This document shows positions 18,771 to 28,428 of a stretch of DNA of 64,000 nt, piece after piece. Source of the DNA: an uncultured Anderseniella sp. Its GTDB lineage: Bacteria > Pseudomonadota > Alphaproteobacteria > Rhizobiales > Aestuariivirgaceae. The notes beneath the pieces were generated by a model. That model was given only the letters and a program-made list of their open reading frames with translations. It did no database searches and was not told where the DNA came from. Numbering within the stretch: the first letter of the stretch is position 1; the number at the start of each line of letters is the position of its first letter. The stretch lies in contig CANKYU010000001.1 in assembly GCA_947488295.1 (NCBI GenBank), positions 682,001-746,000 of the forward strand, read 5' to 3'. Made by a program: the position numbers and the translations under genes.

Positions 18771-19322
18771 TGTTCTTATTCCTTGTTGGTGTCTGGAAGC
18801 CATTGTTTGTGCGGCTCCGTTTCGTTGAACAAAAGATGGCGCTGTTTGAGCGCGAAATCCAATCAAGTCGCTACACGGGTCAGTCAACAAAAATACTCTT
18901 TGGAGAAAGCCACTTAACTGCGCGCGTGTGTAATAATGCACATGGCTGATCACGCATGATGTGAACGCGCGTCACGACGGCGTTACAACTGTCCGCCTGT
19001 GGAAGCCCGATCGGGCTCGCGCCGGATGGCGGGCAGGCGGGCGGACCACGGTGACGCTGGCCGGTGACTGCGCGTGCTGCGTGCCATCGCATCCGCGCCG
19101 GTTTGTCCCGGCAGTTTTCCTCTTGCCGGGCCCGCTGTCCGGTCTGCTATACTGTGCGGGCAAGAGCGCGCGTGCAAAGACGGTGCGATGTCCTGAACCT
19201 TTTGGAAACCTATCAGGTCGACAATGCACGCGGACGGTAATCGAACTGGCATCAATTGCTGAACGCACTGGTCATGCGTCGAAGCAGGGACGGGATGCCG
19301 CTCAACCACCGATGAGTTAGTA
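18771..19322. other. 552-bp gap without supported gene
   Basis: Reading frames here lack ribosome-binding sites and family similarity. The only structure seen is a perfect 14-bp palindrome AGCCCGATCGGGCT at 19004-19017. No tRNA gene or clear attachment-site repeat was found beside the recombinase gene that follows. Confidence 0.5.
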
Positions 19323-20615
19323 GTGAGTTTGTGTAACCGGCGCGCCGTTGATCAGGCCGGCCACGACTCGCGTGAACGCATCTATAATCGGGCGCGCGGG
19401 ACGGCGTCCGATCAGTCAGTCAGGTGTGAGCAGTTGCCAGTCATCAAGATTACAGAAGCAGGAGTTGCGAGGATCGAACCTCCAGCCAAAGATCGTGTGG
19501 ACTACTGGGACAAGGCGCAGCCGGGCTTCGGCCTGCGCGTGACCAGCACCGGTCACCGGAGCTGGCAGATCATGTACCGCACCGGCGGCAAGCGTAAGCG
19601 GTTGTCGCTCGGCGACTGGCCGGCGCTGCCGCTGAAGCTGGCGCGCGAAGCTGCAGCGCAGGCCCTCAAGCAGGTCAGTGAGGGCCACGACCCGTCACGG
19701 CAACGCACAGCGGTTACCGGTGGCGCTGTGACGGTCGACCACCTGGCCAAGAGTTACCTGGAACGCCATGCCCGCCGGAACAAGAAAAGCTGGCAGGCTG
19801 ACGAAGGCATGATCCGCCGCGAGATCATTCCGGCGTGGGGACGCAGAGCCGCCGCCGGCATCGCGCGCCGCGATGTCATCGAGATTGTGGAGAGCGTGGC
19901 AGCGCGCGGTCACCCCTATGCGGCCAACCGGCTGCTGGCGCTGATCAGGAAAATGTTTGCCTGGGGATGCGAGGTCGACCTGGTCGAGACCAACCCTGGA
20001 AGAGGCGTATCCGCACCGCATCGCGAGGCCGCCCGCGAGCGGTTCCTGAACGACAATGAGATCGCAAAACTGTGGTCGGCATGGACGCAGCAAGGCTGGC
20101 CGTTCGGCGCTCTGTTCAAGCTTCTGCTGCTCACCGGGCAGAGCCGAAGCGACATCGCATCCATGCGTCTTGAAGACATTCAGTTTCAGTCAAGAGTGTG
20201 GTCGCCACCCGGCGCGCGCAGCCATGGGGGCCACAACCATGAGTTGCCGTTGTCTGATTTTGCACTGGAACTTCTGGCGGCGCTGCCGCGCTCCAAAAGC
20301 GGCCTGGTGTTTCCGGCCGGGCCGCGTGCAACCAGACCGGTCACCGGTTACTCAAACGCCGTCGCGAAATCGCGAAGGCTGTCGGGGGTGGAGGCCTGGC
20401 AACTTCGTGACCTGCGCCGGACGGCGGCTGTGGGCATGGTGCGGCTGGGGGCTGCGCCGGAATTGCTGGACCGGGTCTTGAACGTGCGCTCCGGCGCTGC
20501 CGGCGGTGTGCGCGGCATCTACCAGCTGGCAGCGGAGATGGATGAAAAGCGTAATCTGCTGAACGGCTGGGCAGAGCAGGTGAGGCAGATTACCGGTACC
20601 CAATCGGGCCTCTGA
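19323..20615 (+). CDS. Tyrosine recombinase/integrase, probably catalytically degenerate
   Basis: About 430 residues from a GTG; the true start may be the TTG at 19434. It has a DUF4102-type N-terminal DNA-binding domain (AQPGFGLRVTSTGHRSWQIM...RLSLGDWPALPL), a SAM-like core domain, and a C-terminal phage-integrase catalytic fold. Of the expected catalytic residues, R365 and Y400 are present. The first Arg of the TGxR motif is Ser274 (TGQSRSD), the His of HxxR is Arg362, and the second His/Trp is Val388. The frame is intact, but recombination activity is doubtful. No other mobile-element genes are adjacent, so it looks like an island remnant or a repurposed protein. Confidence 0.85.
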   Translation: MSLCNRRAVDQAGHDSRERIYNRARGTASDQSVRCEQLPVIKITEAGVARIEPPAKDRVDYWDKAQPGFGLRVTSTGHRSWQIMYRTGGKRKRLSLGDWPALPLKLAREAAAQALKQVSEGHDPSRQRTAVTGGAVTVDHLAKSYLERHARRNKKSWQADEGMIRREIIPAWGRRAAAGIARRDVIEIVESVAARGHPYAANRLLALIRKMFAWGCEVDLVETNPGRGVSAPHREAARERFLNDNEIAKLWSAWTQQGWPFGALFKLLLLTGQSRSDIASMRLEDIQFQSRVWSPPGARSHGGHNHELPLSDFALELLAALPRSKSGLVFPAGPRATRPVTGYSNAVAKSRRLSGVEAWQLRDLRRTAAVGMVRLGAAPELLDRVLNVRSGAAGGVRGIYQLAAEMDEKRNLLNGWAEQVRQITGTQSGL

Positions 20616-20745
20616 ACAAGTGGAACCCGAGATGGAACCCACGGCTCAAAGATTTTCTTTTAACTTATTGTAAGTATGTAATTTTCATGTAAATGGCGCG
20701 TGATTTACAATCACATGCCGTGGTTGAAAATCAACGGCTGCCACA

Positions 20746-22374
20746 TTAGGCCTTAATAGCCATCTCGCGCAGTTTGAATTTTTGAATCTTGCCCGTGGAC
20801 GTCTTGGGAAGTTCCGTAAACACGACGTGGCGCGGGACCTTGAACCGGGCCATGTGCTGCCGGCAGAACTCGATGATATCGTCGCTGGTGACGGACTGGC
20901 CGGACTTCAGTTCGATGAATGCGCAGGGTGTCTCCCCCCACTTGTCATCTGCCTTTGCAACAACTGCACACGCAGCAACAGCCGGGTGTTTGTACAGCGT
21001 ATCCTCGACCTCGATTGACGAGATGTTCTCGCCGCCGGAGATGATGATGTCCTTGGATCTGTCCTTGAGCTGTATGTATCCGTCTGCGTGCAGCACGCCG
21101 AGGTCACCGGTATGGAACCAGCCGCCGCGAAAGGCATCATCCGACGCCGCCTGGTTTTTCAGGTACCCCTTCATGACCACGTTGCCGCGCATCATGACTT
21201 CGCCCAGGGTCTCGCCATCTGCCGGTACGCGGATCATGGTTTCGGGGTCCATGACGGTGAGGTCGTCGAGCGCTGCATAGGGCACGCCCTGGCGTGCTTT
21301 CTTGGCCGCGTGCTCGCCCGTCGGCAGGTCATCCCAGGCGGCCGACCAGTCGTTGACGACGGCCGGTCCGTAGCTTTCGGTTAGCCCGTACAGATGGGTG
21401 ACATTGAAACCGGCGACGGCCATTGCCGCGAGAGTTGCCTCGGGCGGCGGTGCTGCTGCGGTGAAGAATTCAACCACGTGATCGAGCTCGCGCTTGTCCT
21501 CGTCCGGTGCTCCGAGAATGGTCGACATGACGATCGGCGCACCGCACAGATGCGTGACGCGATGGTCGGCGAGCGCATCCCAGATCGCCTTGGCGCGCAC
21601 CTGGCGCAGGCATATGTGAGTGCCGCCGATGACCGACATGGTCCACGGGAAGCACCAGCCATTGCAGTGGAACATGGGCAGTGTCCACAGGTAGACAGGG
21701 TGCTTGGCCATGGATGCAGTGATGGCATTCCCCTGGCCCAGAAGGTAGGCGCCACGGTGATGGTAGACGACGCCTTTGGGGTTGCCTGTGGTGCCGGATG
21801 TGTAGTTGAGAGAGATGGCATCCCACTCATCATCGGGCACTTTCCAATCATGATTATCGTCGCCGTCAGCGATGAAATCCTCATACTCGATGGCGCCGAT
21901 CATCGGACCTGACTGTGCGAACTGGGGGTCGTCATAGTCGATGACGAAGGGCCTCTCGCCGTCCATCATGGTGAGCGCCTCGGCGACCAGAGAAGAGAAT
22001 TCACGATCCACGATCAGCACTTTGGTCTCGGCGTGCGACAGGGTGAAGGCTATGATCCTGGCATCCAGCCTTGTGTTCATGGTGTTCAATACACCGCCTG
22101 TCATGGGCACACCGTAGTGCGCCTCCAGCATCGGCGGCGTGTTGGCCAGCATGACCGAAACCGTGTCGCCTTTGGCGATGCCCCTGGCTGCCAGTGCCGA
22201 AGCAAGCTTGCGTGAGCGGGCGTAAAACTGGCTGTAGGTGAAGCGCTGATCGCCATGAACAATCGCCGGATGATCCGGATATACCCTGGCTGAACGGGCC
22301 AGAAAGCTGGTTGGAGTCAGGGGCTGATAGTTGGCTTCGGTCTTGGCCAGGCCGGTGTCGTATGGGCTTGTCAT
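20746..22374 (-). CDS. Acyl-CoA synthetase (AMP-forming)
   Basis: A 542-residue adenylate-forming ligase. The P-loop-like motif YTSGTTGNPKG is near 191, GLTESYGPA and GWFHTGDLG follow, and the C-terminal domain ends LPKTSTGKIQKF with the catalytic Lys. It most resembles medium/short-chain acyl-CoA ligases, including the group with methylmercaptopropionyl-CoA ligases. The precise acid is not readable. It stands alone between the recombinase (convergent) and the PAP2 gene. Confidence 0.92.
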   Translation of the reverse strand: MTSPYDTGLAKTEANYQPLTPTSFLARSARVYPDHPAIVHGDQRFTYSQFYARSRKLASALAARGIAKGDTVSVMLANTPPMLEAHYGVPMTGGVLNTMNTRLDARIIAFTLSHAETKVLIVDREFSSLVAEALTMMDGERPFVIDYDDPQFAQSGPMIGAIEYEDFIADGDDNHDWKVPDDEWDAISLNYTSGTTGNPKGVVYHHRGAYLLGQGNAITASMAKHPVYLWTLPMFHCNGWCFPWTMSVIGGTHICLRQVRAKAIWDALADHRVTHLCGAPIVMSTILGAPDEDKRELDHVVEFFTAAAPPPEATLAAMAVAGFNVTHLYGLTESYGPAVVNDWSAAWDDLPTGEHAAKKARQGVPYAALDDLTVMDPETMIRVPADGETLGEVMMRGNVVMKGYLKNQAASDDAFRGGWFHTGDLGVLHADGYIQLKDRSKDIIISGGENISSIEVEDTLYKHPAVAACAVVAKADDKWGETPCAFIELKSGQSVTSDDIIEFCRQHMARFKVPRHVVFTELPKTSTGKIQKFKLREMAIKA

Positions 22375-22567
22375 GGGTGTTTGCGTCCTGCGGGATACTG
22401 AAGATAATTGTCACTGAGAAGGGCGAGAGACCCTAACGTGCAGCAGACACAGGCGCAATTCAACCTGGGGCTATTGTGCAGGTCGATGCCATGTCCGGAC
22501 GGCAATCAGGGTTGCGGTACAAGCAACAAAAGAGGCGCAATGAGTGTCGGTCAAAACCGTTGCGGAT

Positions 22568-23554
22568 CTATCCGTCTGTCGCCATGGCCGGCGTTTTGGG
22601 GGCAGCCGGAAATGCGGGTCTGGCGACATATTGAGCGTACAGCCAGATCGAAATTGCGCACAGCGCGATGCTGGCAATAATGTCCGCCAGGTGATGCCCG
22701 CCGATGGAAATCGTGGAAACGATCATGATCACACAGACCGGTAAAGTGGGCCAGAACGCCCATGTCCCGCGCAAAGACCAGAGCAAAAGAACCGGTACGA
22801 TCGTGTGGAACGAGGGGAATGTAATGATGCCCTGGGTTCGGACATAATCGAATGAGAGCAGATCTCCGCTGCGCAGCCCGTTGAAGTGTTCAAGGTGATA
22901 ACGGCCCGCTGAAGCCGGAATATTGCTCACCAGTTCGCTTGCAGGCGCATAGTAGGCATAGGCACCAATAGCCGGCAGAAACGTGCAGAACACGATGCCG
23001 AGCAGGCCCAGCGAGCCATTTATAAGCAGCAGTTCGCGGATGCGATCGAACCTGCGCATGACAAACAGCAGGCCCAGTACAACCATCATGGCGCTGAGAA
23101 TGGACATGTAGACTTCATGCAGGAGCGTCACTGCCCATGGAGTGCTGTTGACCCAGGCAACATGTGCCTGCCAGTCGAACCCCAGTGCCTTGTCAAAAGC
23201 GCTGAGATAGCCGTCAATCAAGGGATATCCGGCGGCGGTGCCCAGATAGGTCATGCTTCGCAAGACCTGGCCGATCAGCAAAAGATAGGCACCTGTGAAG
23301 GCCAGAGCGCCCACAACTGAAAACTTTTCCTGGTAGCGCACGCCGAGAAACAGCAGCCAACCGCCGAAAAGAGTGGTCATCCAGGTGTCCTGGTAGTTTA
23401 TCTGGACGCTCGATGAGGCCAGCCACAGGGGGTGAACCACCGCAAACACGAACAGGGCAATCCACAGACCGGGGTGTGGAAAGAACCATGCATTCAGGTT
23501 GGATGAATGCGGGTTTGCAACCCGCTTGATGTACTGCCAGGCGTTAGCGCTCAT
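22568..23554 (-). CDS. PAP2-family phosphatase / phosphotransferase, integral membrane
   Basis: A 328-residue polytopic membrane protein with about six helices. The PAP2 motifs lie near the C-terminus: FPSFHT and GGHHLADI supply the two catalytic histidines, as in the inositol-phosphotransferase-like PAP2_3 group. The ATG at 23554 is chosen over an upstream TTG at 23572, as it follows GGGACGGGGACACT. Likely acts on a lipid phosphate at the membrane; the substrate is unknown. Confidence 0.85.
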   Translation of the reverse strand: MSANAWQYIKRVANPHSSNLNAWFFPHPGLWIALFVFAVVHPLWLASSSVQINYQDTWMTTLFGGWLLFLGVRYQEKFSVVGALAFTGAYLLLIGQVLRSMTYLGTAAGYPLIDGYLSAFDKALGFDWQAHVAWVNSTPWAVTLLHEVYMSILSAMMVVLGLLFVMRRFDRIRELLLINGSLGLLGIVFCTFLPAIGAYAYYAPASELVSNIPASAGRYHLEHFNGLRSGDLLSFDYVRTQGIITFPSFHTIVPVLLLWSLRGTWAFWPTLPVCVIMIVSTISIGGHHLADIIASIALCAISIWLYAQYVARPAFPAAPKTPAMATDG

Positions 23555-23913
23555 AGTGTCCCCGTCCCGCAAACTGTTGGGGAGACACTACGGCAGGAGG
23601 TTTACAATCAGGTAAACCGGGACAGAGCCGGGGCCTCACCTCGCGGTTGCGGGTCAAATTGGCACCCTGGCAGCCCGAAATACGCCGAAAAAACGAGCAT
23701 TCTCGTGCTGTTCAGCAGTATATATGCACGTCATTTTCCGCCAGCGGCACCACAGAGCTCGTCCAAAAGGTGAACATCCGGCGCCTGTCCGGCAAAATTG
23801 CCGTCATTTACGGTGGCCAAGGGCCGGCCTACGCCTATTTGGTGTCTTGCAACCATGGCAGGTTTGGCCACAATGCTCGAAAATGAACGCGAAATGCAGG
23901 GAATGCCGACAAC
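23555..23913. other. 359-bp divergent promoter gap
   Basis: This lies between the PAP2 gene (minus) and the CoA ligase gene (plus), so it should hold both promoters. I see no convincing operator, riboswitch or small gene in it. Confidence 0.5.
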
Positions 23914-25821
23914 ATGAAGAGCCGCTATCATGACGTTTATGCCGGATGGAAATCCGATCCGGAAGGTTTCTGGGCAGATGCCGCCAGCGAGATCGACTGG
24001 ATCAAACCCTGGGACAAGGTGTTCGACAAGGTCGACGGGCTGGATCGCTGGTTCGTAGGCGCTGAATGCAACACCTGCTGGAACTGTGTCGACCGCCACG
24101 TTGAAGCAGGACGCGGCGATCAGGCGGCCATCATCTATGACAGCCCCATTACCGGGGCCAAGCGCACCTACAGCTATGCCCGGCTGCAGGATGAGGTGGC
24201 GTGCTTCGCCCGGGTCCTGACCGACAAGGGCGCCGCCCGCGGCGACCGGGTCATCATCTATATGCCGATGGTGCCGGAAGCCGCCATCGCCATGCTGGCA
24301 TGTGCGCGGATCGGGGTTATTCACTCTGTCGTATTTGGTGGATTTGCCGCTGCAGAGCTCGCTACACGTATCAATGACTGTGATCCGAAGCTTATTGTAT
24401 CATCTTCGTGTGGTATTGAGCCAGGCAGGGTGATTGCCTACAAGCCGTTGCTGGACAAGGCAATCGAGCTGGCCGCATCGAAACCGGCCGGTACGATCGT
24501 GCTGCAGCGCGATCAGGTTACCGCCGACATGAAGGCCGGTTACGACCATGACTGGCAGGCGGAAGTTGATGGTGTGCGGGCCGCAGGGCGTCATGCTGAT
24601 TGTGTACCTGTGAGGGCAACCGACCCCCTGTACATTCTATATACCTCGGGAACGACGGGCCAGCCCAAGGGTGTCGTGCGCGACAATGGCGGGCACATGG
24701 TGGCGTTGAAATGGTCGATGTCGGCCATGTATGGGGTTGAACCGGGCGAGGTATACTGGGCCGCGTCGGATGTCGGATGGGTGGTTGGCCACTCCTACAT
24801 CGTATATGCGCCGCTGCTGCATGGTTGCACCACGATCCTGTTTGAAGGAAAGCCGGTCGGGACACCGGATGCGGGGACTTTCTGGCGGGTGATTTCCGAA
24901 CACAAGGCAGTTTGCCTGTTTACCGCGCCCACGGCATTCCGGGCGATCAAGAAGGAAGATCCGAAAGGCGAATTCATCGGCAAGTACGATCTGACACACT
25001 TCCGGACGTTGTTTCTGGCGGGTGAACGTGCCGACCCGGACACGATCGAGTGGGCACAGCAGGTATTGCAGGTGCCGGTGATCGACCACTGGTGGCAGAC
25101 GGAAACCGGATGGACCATCGCCGGCAATCCGGTCGGCCTCGGTGCGCTACCGGTCAAACTCGGTTCGCCAGCCGTGCCGATGCCCGGTTATGACATTCAG
25201 GTGCTCGATGAGGGCGGACATGAAATGGCGCGCGGTGAACTGGGAGCCGTCTGCGTGAAACTGCCGCTGCCGCCGTCTTGCCTGCCGACATTGTGGAATG
25301 CGGACGAGCGGTTTCGAGACAGCTATCTCACAGCGTTTCCGGGCTATTACGAGACCTCGGATGCCGGTTTCATGGATGACGACGGCTATCTGTACATCAT
25401 GGCGCGCACCGACGACATCATCAATGTAGCCGGTCACCGGTTGTCCACCGGCGGCATGGAAGAGGTGCTTTCGTCCCATCCAGATGTTGCCGAATGTGCG
25501 GTCGTCGGCGTGGCGGACAAGCTGAAAGGCCAGTTGCCGATTGGCTTTGTCGTGCTGAAATCCGGTGTCAGCAAGGCACTTGGCGATGTCGAGACGGAAT
25601 GCGTCAAGCTGGTTCGCGACAAGATCGGCGCAGTGGCGGCATTGCGCACCGTTATGGTTGTGACGCGGCTGCCCAAGACACGCTCCGGCAAGATCCTGCG
25701 CGCAACCGTTCGTTCAATCGCTGACGGGACCGAGTGGAAGATGCCGGCCACGATTGATGATCCGGTTGTGCTGGATGAACTGACCGAGGCCATGGCCGCA
25801 AGAAGTGTGGGAAGTCTTTGA
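23914..25821 (+). CDS. prpE: Propionyl-CoA synthetase
   Basis: A 635-residue AMP-forming ligase of the acetyl-/propionyl-CoA synthetase group, starting MKSRYHDVYAGWKSDPEGFW. It has YTSGTTGQPKG near 247, HWWQTETGW, the YYETSDAGFMDDDGYLYI hinge region and C-terminal RSGKILRATVRSIADG with the acetylatable Lys. The overall pattern (Y..VY..W..DPE.FW and NTCWNCVDRHVE) is PrpE-like rather than Acs-like. It activates propionate (possibly acetate) with CoA. The following DinB-like gene overlaps its stop. Confidence 0.93.
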   Translation: MKSRYHDVYAGWKSDPEGFWADAASEIDWIKPWDKVFDKVDGLDRWFVGAECNTCWNCVDRHVEAGRGDQAAIIYDSPITGAKRTYSYARLQDEVACFARVLTDKGAARGDRVIIYMPMVPEAAIAMLACARIGVIHSVVFGGFAAAELATRINDCDPKLIVSSSCGIEPGRVIAYKPLLDKAIELAASKPAGTIVLQRDQVTADMKAGYDHDWQAEVDGVRAAGRHADCVPVRATDPLYILYTSGTTGQPKGVVRDNGGHMVALKWSMSAMYGVEPGEVYWAASDVGWVVGHSYIVYAPLLHGCTTILFEGKPVGTPDAGTFWRVISEHKAVCLFTAPTAFRAIKKEDPKGEFIGKYDLTHFRTLFLAGERADPDTIEWAQQVLQVPVIDHWWQTETGWTIAGNPVGLGALPVKLGSPAVPMPGYDIQVLDEGGHEMARGELGAVCVKLPLPPSCLPTLWNADERFRDSYLTAFPGYYETSDAGFMDDDGYLYIMARTDDIINVAGHRLSTGGMEEVLSSHPDVAECAVVGVADKLKGQLPIGFVVLKSGVSKALGDVETECVKLVRDKIGAVAALRTVMVVTRLPKTRSGKILRATVRSIADGTEWKMPATIDDPVVLDELTEAMAARSVGSL

Positions 25822-26321
25822 TAAATATAGACTATGTTTGTACAATGGCGCGCTATAACGGGTGGCAGAACCAGTCGATTTTCGATGCTGCCGATACGCT
25901 GGATGACGACGCGCGCGATCTGGATCGCGGTGCGTTTTTCAAATCCATACGCGGCACCTTGAGCCATCTGTTGTGGGGCGATCAGATCTGGATGCACAGG
26001 TTTTCCGGCAGCCCGGCGCCGGTTGCTTCCTCGATTGAGGCATCCACGGACACGGGCGGTGACTGGGGTGAACTCAAGCGGCAGCGAACGACAATGGACG
26101 AGGCTATTTCGGCCTGGGCACACAGCCTGGATCCGGCGTGGCTGAATGACGACCTCTCCTGGTTTTCTGGCGCAGCGAAGCGCGAGGTGACCAGGCCGGC
26201 GGGATTTCTGGTCATGCATTTTTTCAATCACCAGACCCATCATCGCGGCCAGGTTCATGCCATGCTGACATCAGCAGGGGCGAAGCCTGATGACACAGAC
26301 CTTTTCTACATGAATATGTAG
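25818..26321 (+). CDS. DinB-fold protein
   Basis: A 167-residue four-helix-bundle protein of the DinB/YfiT superfamily. It shows ARYNGWQNQSIFDAA near the N-terminus, the first metal His in TLSHLLWGDQIW, and HFFNHQTHHRGQVH near the C-terminus supplying the other ligands. The TTG at 25818 overlaps the prpE stop (TTGA) and keeps the family's first helix; an ATG at 25845 would lose part of it. Members are metal-dependent thiol transferases or stress proteins. The actual role is unknown. Confidence 0.88.
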   Translation: MINIDYVCTMARYNGWQNQSIFDAADTLDDDARDLDRGAFFKSIRGTLSHLLWGDQIWMHRFSGSPAPVASSIEASTDTGGDWGELKRQRTTMDEAISAWAHSLDPAWLNDDLSWFSGAAKREVTRPAGFLVMHFFNHQTHHRGQVHAMLTSAGAKPDDTDLFYMNM

Positions 26322-26471
26322 ATGGCGACCGCGAGCATTGAATGAAACATCTTCACATTACAGAAACAATACTGGACGGGTGAGCGTAAACCGGCCCGCA
26401 GATTACCGCTTCATTAAGGCCGCGTGCCTTATCGTGACCCTAGGTCACATATCTCGGACAGCTTTTCACAT

Positions 26472-27434
26472 ATGAACGAACAACGCAGTAATACAAACCT
26501 GATCGGGATCATGTGTGTGCTTGGCGGGACATTCGCCCTTGGCATTCAGGACATGATCATCAAGCTGGTGTCGGGAACCTATCCCCTGCACGAGATCGGC
26601 TTTGTACGTTCTGTCTTCGCAATTTTGCTGACCTGTGTGTTTCTGAAAATGGAGGGTGGGTTCAGGCAGCTCCGGTCCAGCCGGCTCGGAACCCATCTGG
26701 CGCGCGGTGTGTTGTTGATTTGTGCCAATATGGCCTATTTTCTGGGCTTGGCCTCGATGCCGCTTGGCGATGCTGCCGCGATTTTCTTTTCCGCCCCGCT
26801 GATCATCACCCTGCTGGCCATTCCCTTCCTGGGAGAGAAGATCGGTTTGCAGCGATGGCTGGCAGTGTCGATAGGCATGGTTGGGGTCATCATCATGCTG
26901 CGTCCCGGAACCGATGCGATACGCCTCGTCGGGCTTCTGCCCCTGTTGGGGGCTGTGTGCTACGCATCCATCCAGATTCTGGCGCGCAAGCTGGGTGCCG
27001 TTGAAAACGCGTCCGTCATGGCGTTTTACGTGCAGGTCTGCTTCATCGCTTTCTCTCTCGGCTTCGGTATCGTGTTCGGCTCCGGCTGGATGTCGAGCGG
27101 TGACAATGTGACTTTGGACTTTCTGTTCAGGGCGTGGAGCGTGCCGGACGCATTTGGCTTTGCGATGATGGCTGCCTGCGGTCTGCTGGTCGGTATTGGC
27201 GGCTATCTGCTGTCGCACGCCTACCGTATTGCGCAAGTGCGCACGGTTGCACCGTTTGAATATGCCGGCCTGCCGTTTGCCGTGCTGCTGGGCTTTGTCG
27301 TTTGGGGCGATCTGCCGGACAGGTTGAGTGTCATCGGCATCCTGCTGATTGCCCTGTCGGGATTGTACGTGTTTTACAGGGAAAACCTGGTGCGCAAGCA
27401 GACCCTGACGAAAGAGCCTGTGCTGCGCGACTGA
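26472..27434 (+). CDS. DMT superfamily transporter (EamA)
   Basis: A 320-residue integral membrane protein with about ten helices arranged as two EamA repeats (first beginning IGIMCVLGGTFALGIQDMII, second near LLGAVCYASIQILARKLG). These export small metabolites. The ATG at 26472 is preferred over an upstream GTG at 26424 because homologues start just before the first helix. Substrate unknown. Confidence 0.9.
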   Translation: MNEQRSNTNLIGIMCVLGGTFALGIQDMIIKLVSGTYPLHEIGFVRSVFAILLTCVFLKMEGGFRQLRSSRLGTHLARGVLLICANMAYFLGLASMPLGDAAAIFFSAPLIITLLAIPFLGEKIGLQRWLAVSIGMVGVIIMLRPGTDAIRLVGLLPLLGAVCYASIQILARKLGAVENASVMAFYVQVCFIAFSLGFGIVFGSGWMSSGDNVTLDFLFRAWSVPDAFGFAMMAACGLLVGIGGYLLSHAYRIAQVRTVAPFEYAGLPFAVLLGFVVWGDLPDRLSVIGILLIALSGLYVFYRENLVRKQTLTKEPVLRD

Positions 27435-27515
27435 CCTCCCCGGTACAGGCCCGGGTCCTGAAACCGACGCAAATGCCGCTCAATGCGAGCTGATCGGCGT
27501 CAATGACGAATGATG

Positions 27516-28298
27516 CTATTCTTCTGTCGGGGTTTCGGTCTTCAGGTCTTTCAGCTTGGCGAATACGGAATCAGCGTCCACATCAGCTTCTTCCTCAACC
27601 TCCGGCTCGGCCTCTTCCGGCTTGAAGTCCTTGAAGGCTTCATCGACATTTGGTGCAGCGGCTTCTTCTTCAGGCTGCTCTGCCGGTGTGTCGGCGATCG
27701 CGTATGGCGGCGGCACTGTCTCTTCGGCCGGCATGAGAGTGCGTTCGGGAAGTTTTCCGCCGGCTTTTTCGACACGCTTGGCTGCCTTGCGTACGGCAAG
27801 GTCCAGTTCGAGCTGCGAGCAGAGGCCCAGCGTCACCGGGTCGACGGGTTTAAGGTTCTGGCTGTTCCAGTGGGTGCGCTCGCGAATGGCGTTGATGGTG
27901 GTCTTGGTGGTGCCGACCAGCTTCATGACCTGGCTGTCAGCCAGTTCCGGATGGTAGCGCAGCAACCAGCTGATTGCATCCGGCCGGTCCTGACGCCGTG
28001 ACACGGGGGTGTATTTCGGTCCCTTGCGCTTGGCTGCGACAGGCACCACGATTTTCGACTTGGCCAGCTGAAGCTTGTGGCTGGGGTCTTTTTCACCGGC
28101 CTCGATTTCGTCGCGGGTGATCTGGCTGGCTGCAATCGGGTCCATGCCCTTGATGCCGACGGCGACTTCACCGTCCGCGATGCCCTTTACCTCGAGTGTA
28201 TGCAGTTTGCAGAATTCGCCGATCTGGCTGAATGTCAGCGCCGTGTTGTCGACCAGCCAGACGGCAGTGGCTTTCGGCATCAATGGTGTGTCGGACAT
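27516..28298 (-). CDS. trcR: Cell-cycle transcriptional regulator TrcR (DUF1013)
   Basis: A 260-residue protein matching DUF1013. It begins MPKATAVWLVDNTALTFSQI, has GIADGEVAVGIKGMDPI, then RPDAISWLLRYHPELADSQVMKLVGTTKTTINAI with an HTH-like segment. A long acidic Pro/Glu-rich tail follows (about 195-260). The family is alphaproteobacterial and described as a cell-cycle regulator associated with RNA polymerase. Position upstream of the quinone oxidoreductase, DUF1192 and rcdA genes is typical. Confidence 0.92.
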   Translation of the reverse strand: MSDTPLMPKATAVWLVDNTALTFSQIGEFCKLHTLEVKGIADGEVAVGIKGMDPIAASQITRDEIEAGEKDPSHKLQLAKSKIVVPVAAKRKGPKYTPVSRRQDRPDAISWLLRYHPELADSQVMKLVGTTKTTINAIRERTHWNSQNLKPVDPVTLGLCSQLELDLAVRKAAKRVEKAGGKLPERTLMPAEETVPPPYAIADTPAEQPEEEAAAPNVDEAFKDFKPEEAEPEVEEEADVDADSVFAKLKDLKTETPTEE

Positions 28299-28428
28299 AA
28301 GTGCTCTCCTTCAGAACCTTTAGCGGTGGTTCTGCTGATCCAGTGGGATCAATGCTGCTTGGGATGGCTGCTATATAAAGCCGATGGAAACTTTACGCAA
28401 TTGCTGATTTGCCGCCGCTCACAGAATA

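Noticed and set aside
18961..19322. tRNA gene or att site for the recombinase
   Set aside because: No cloverleaf or flanking direct repeat of useful length could be found by reading.
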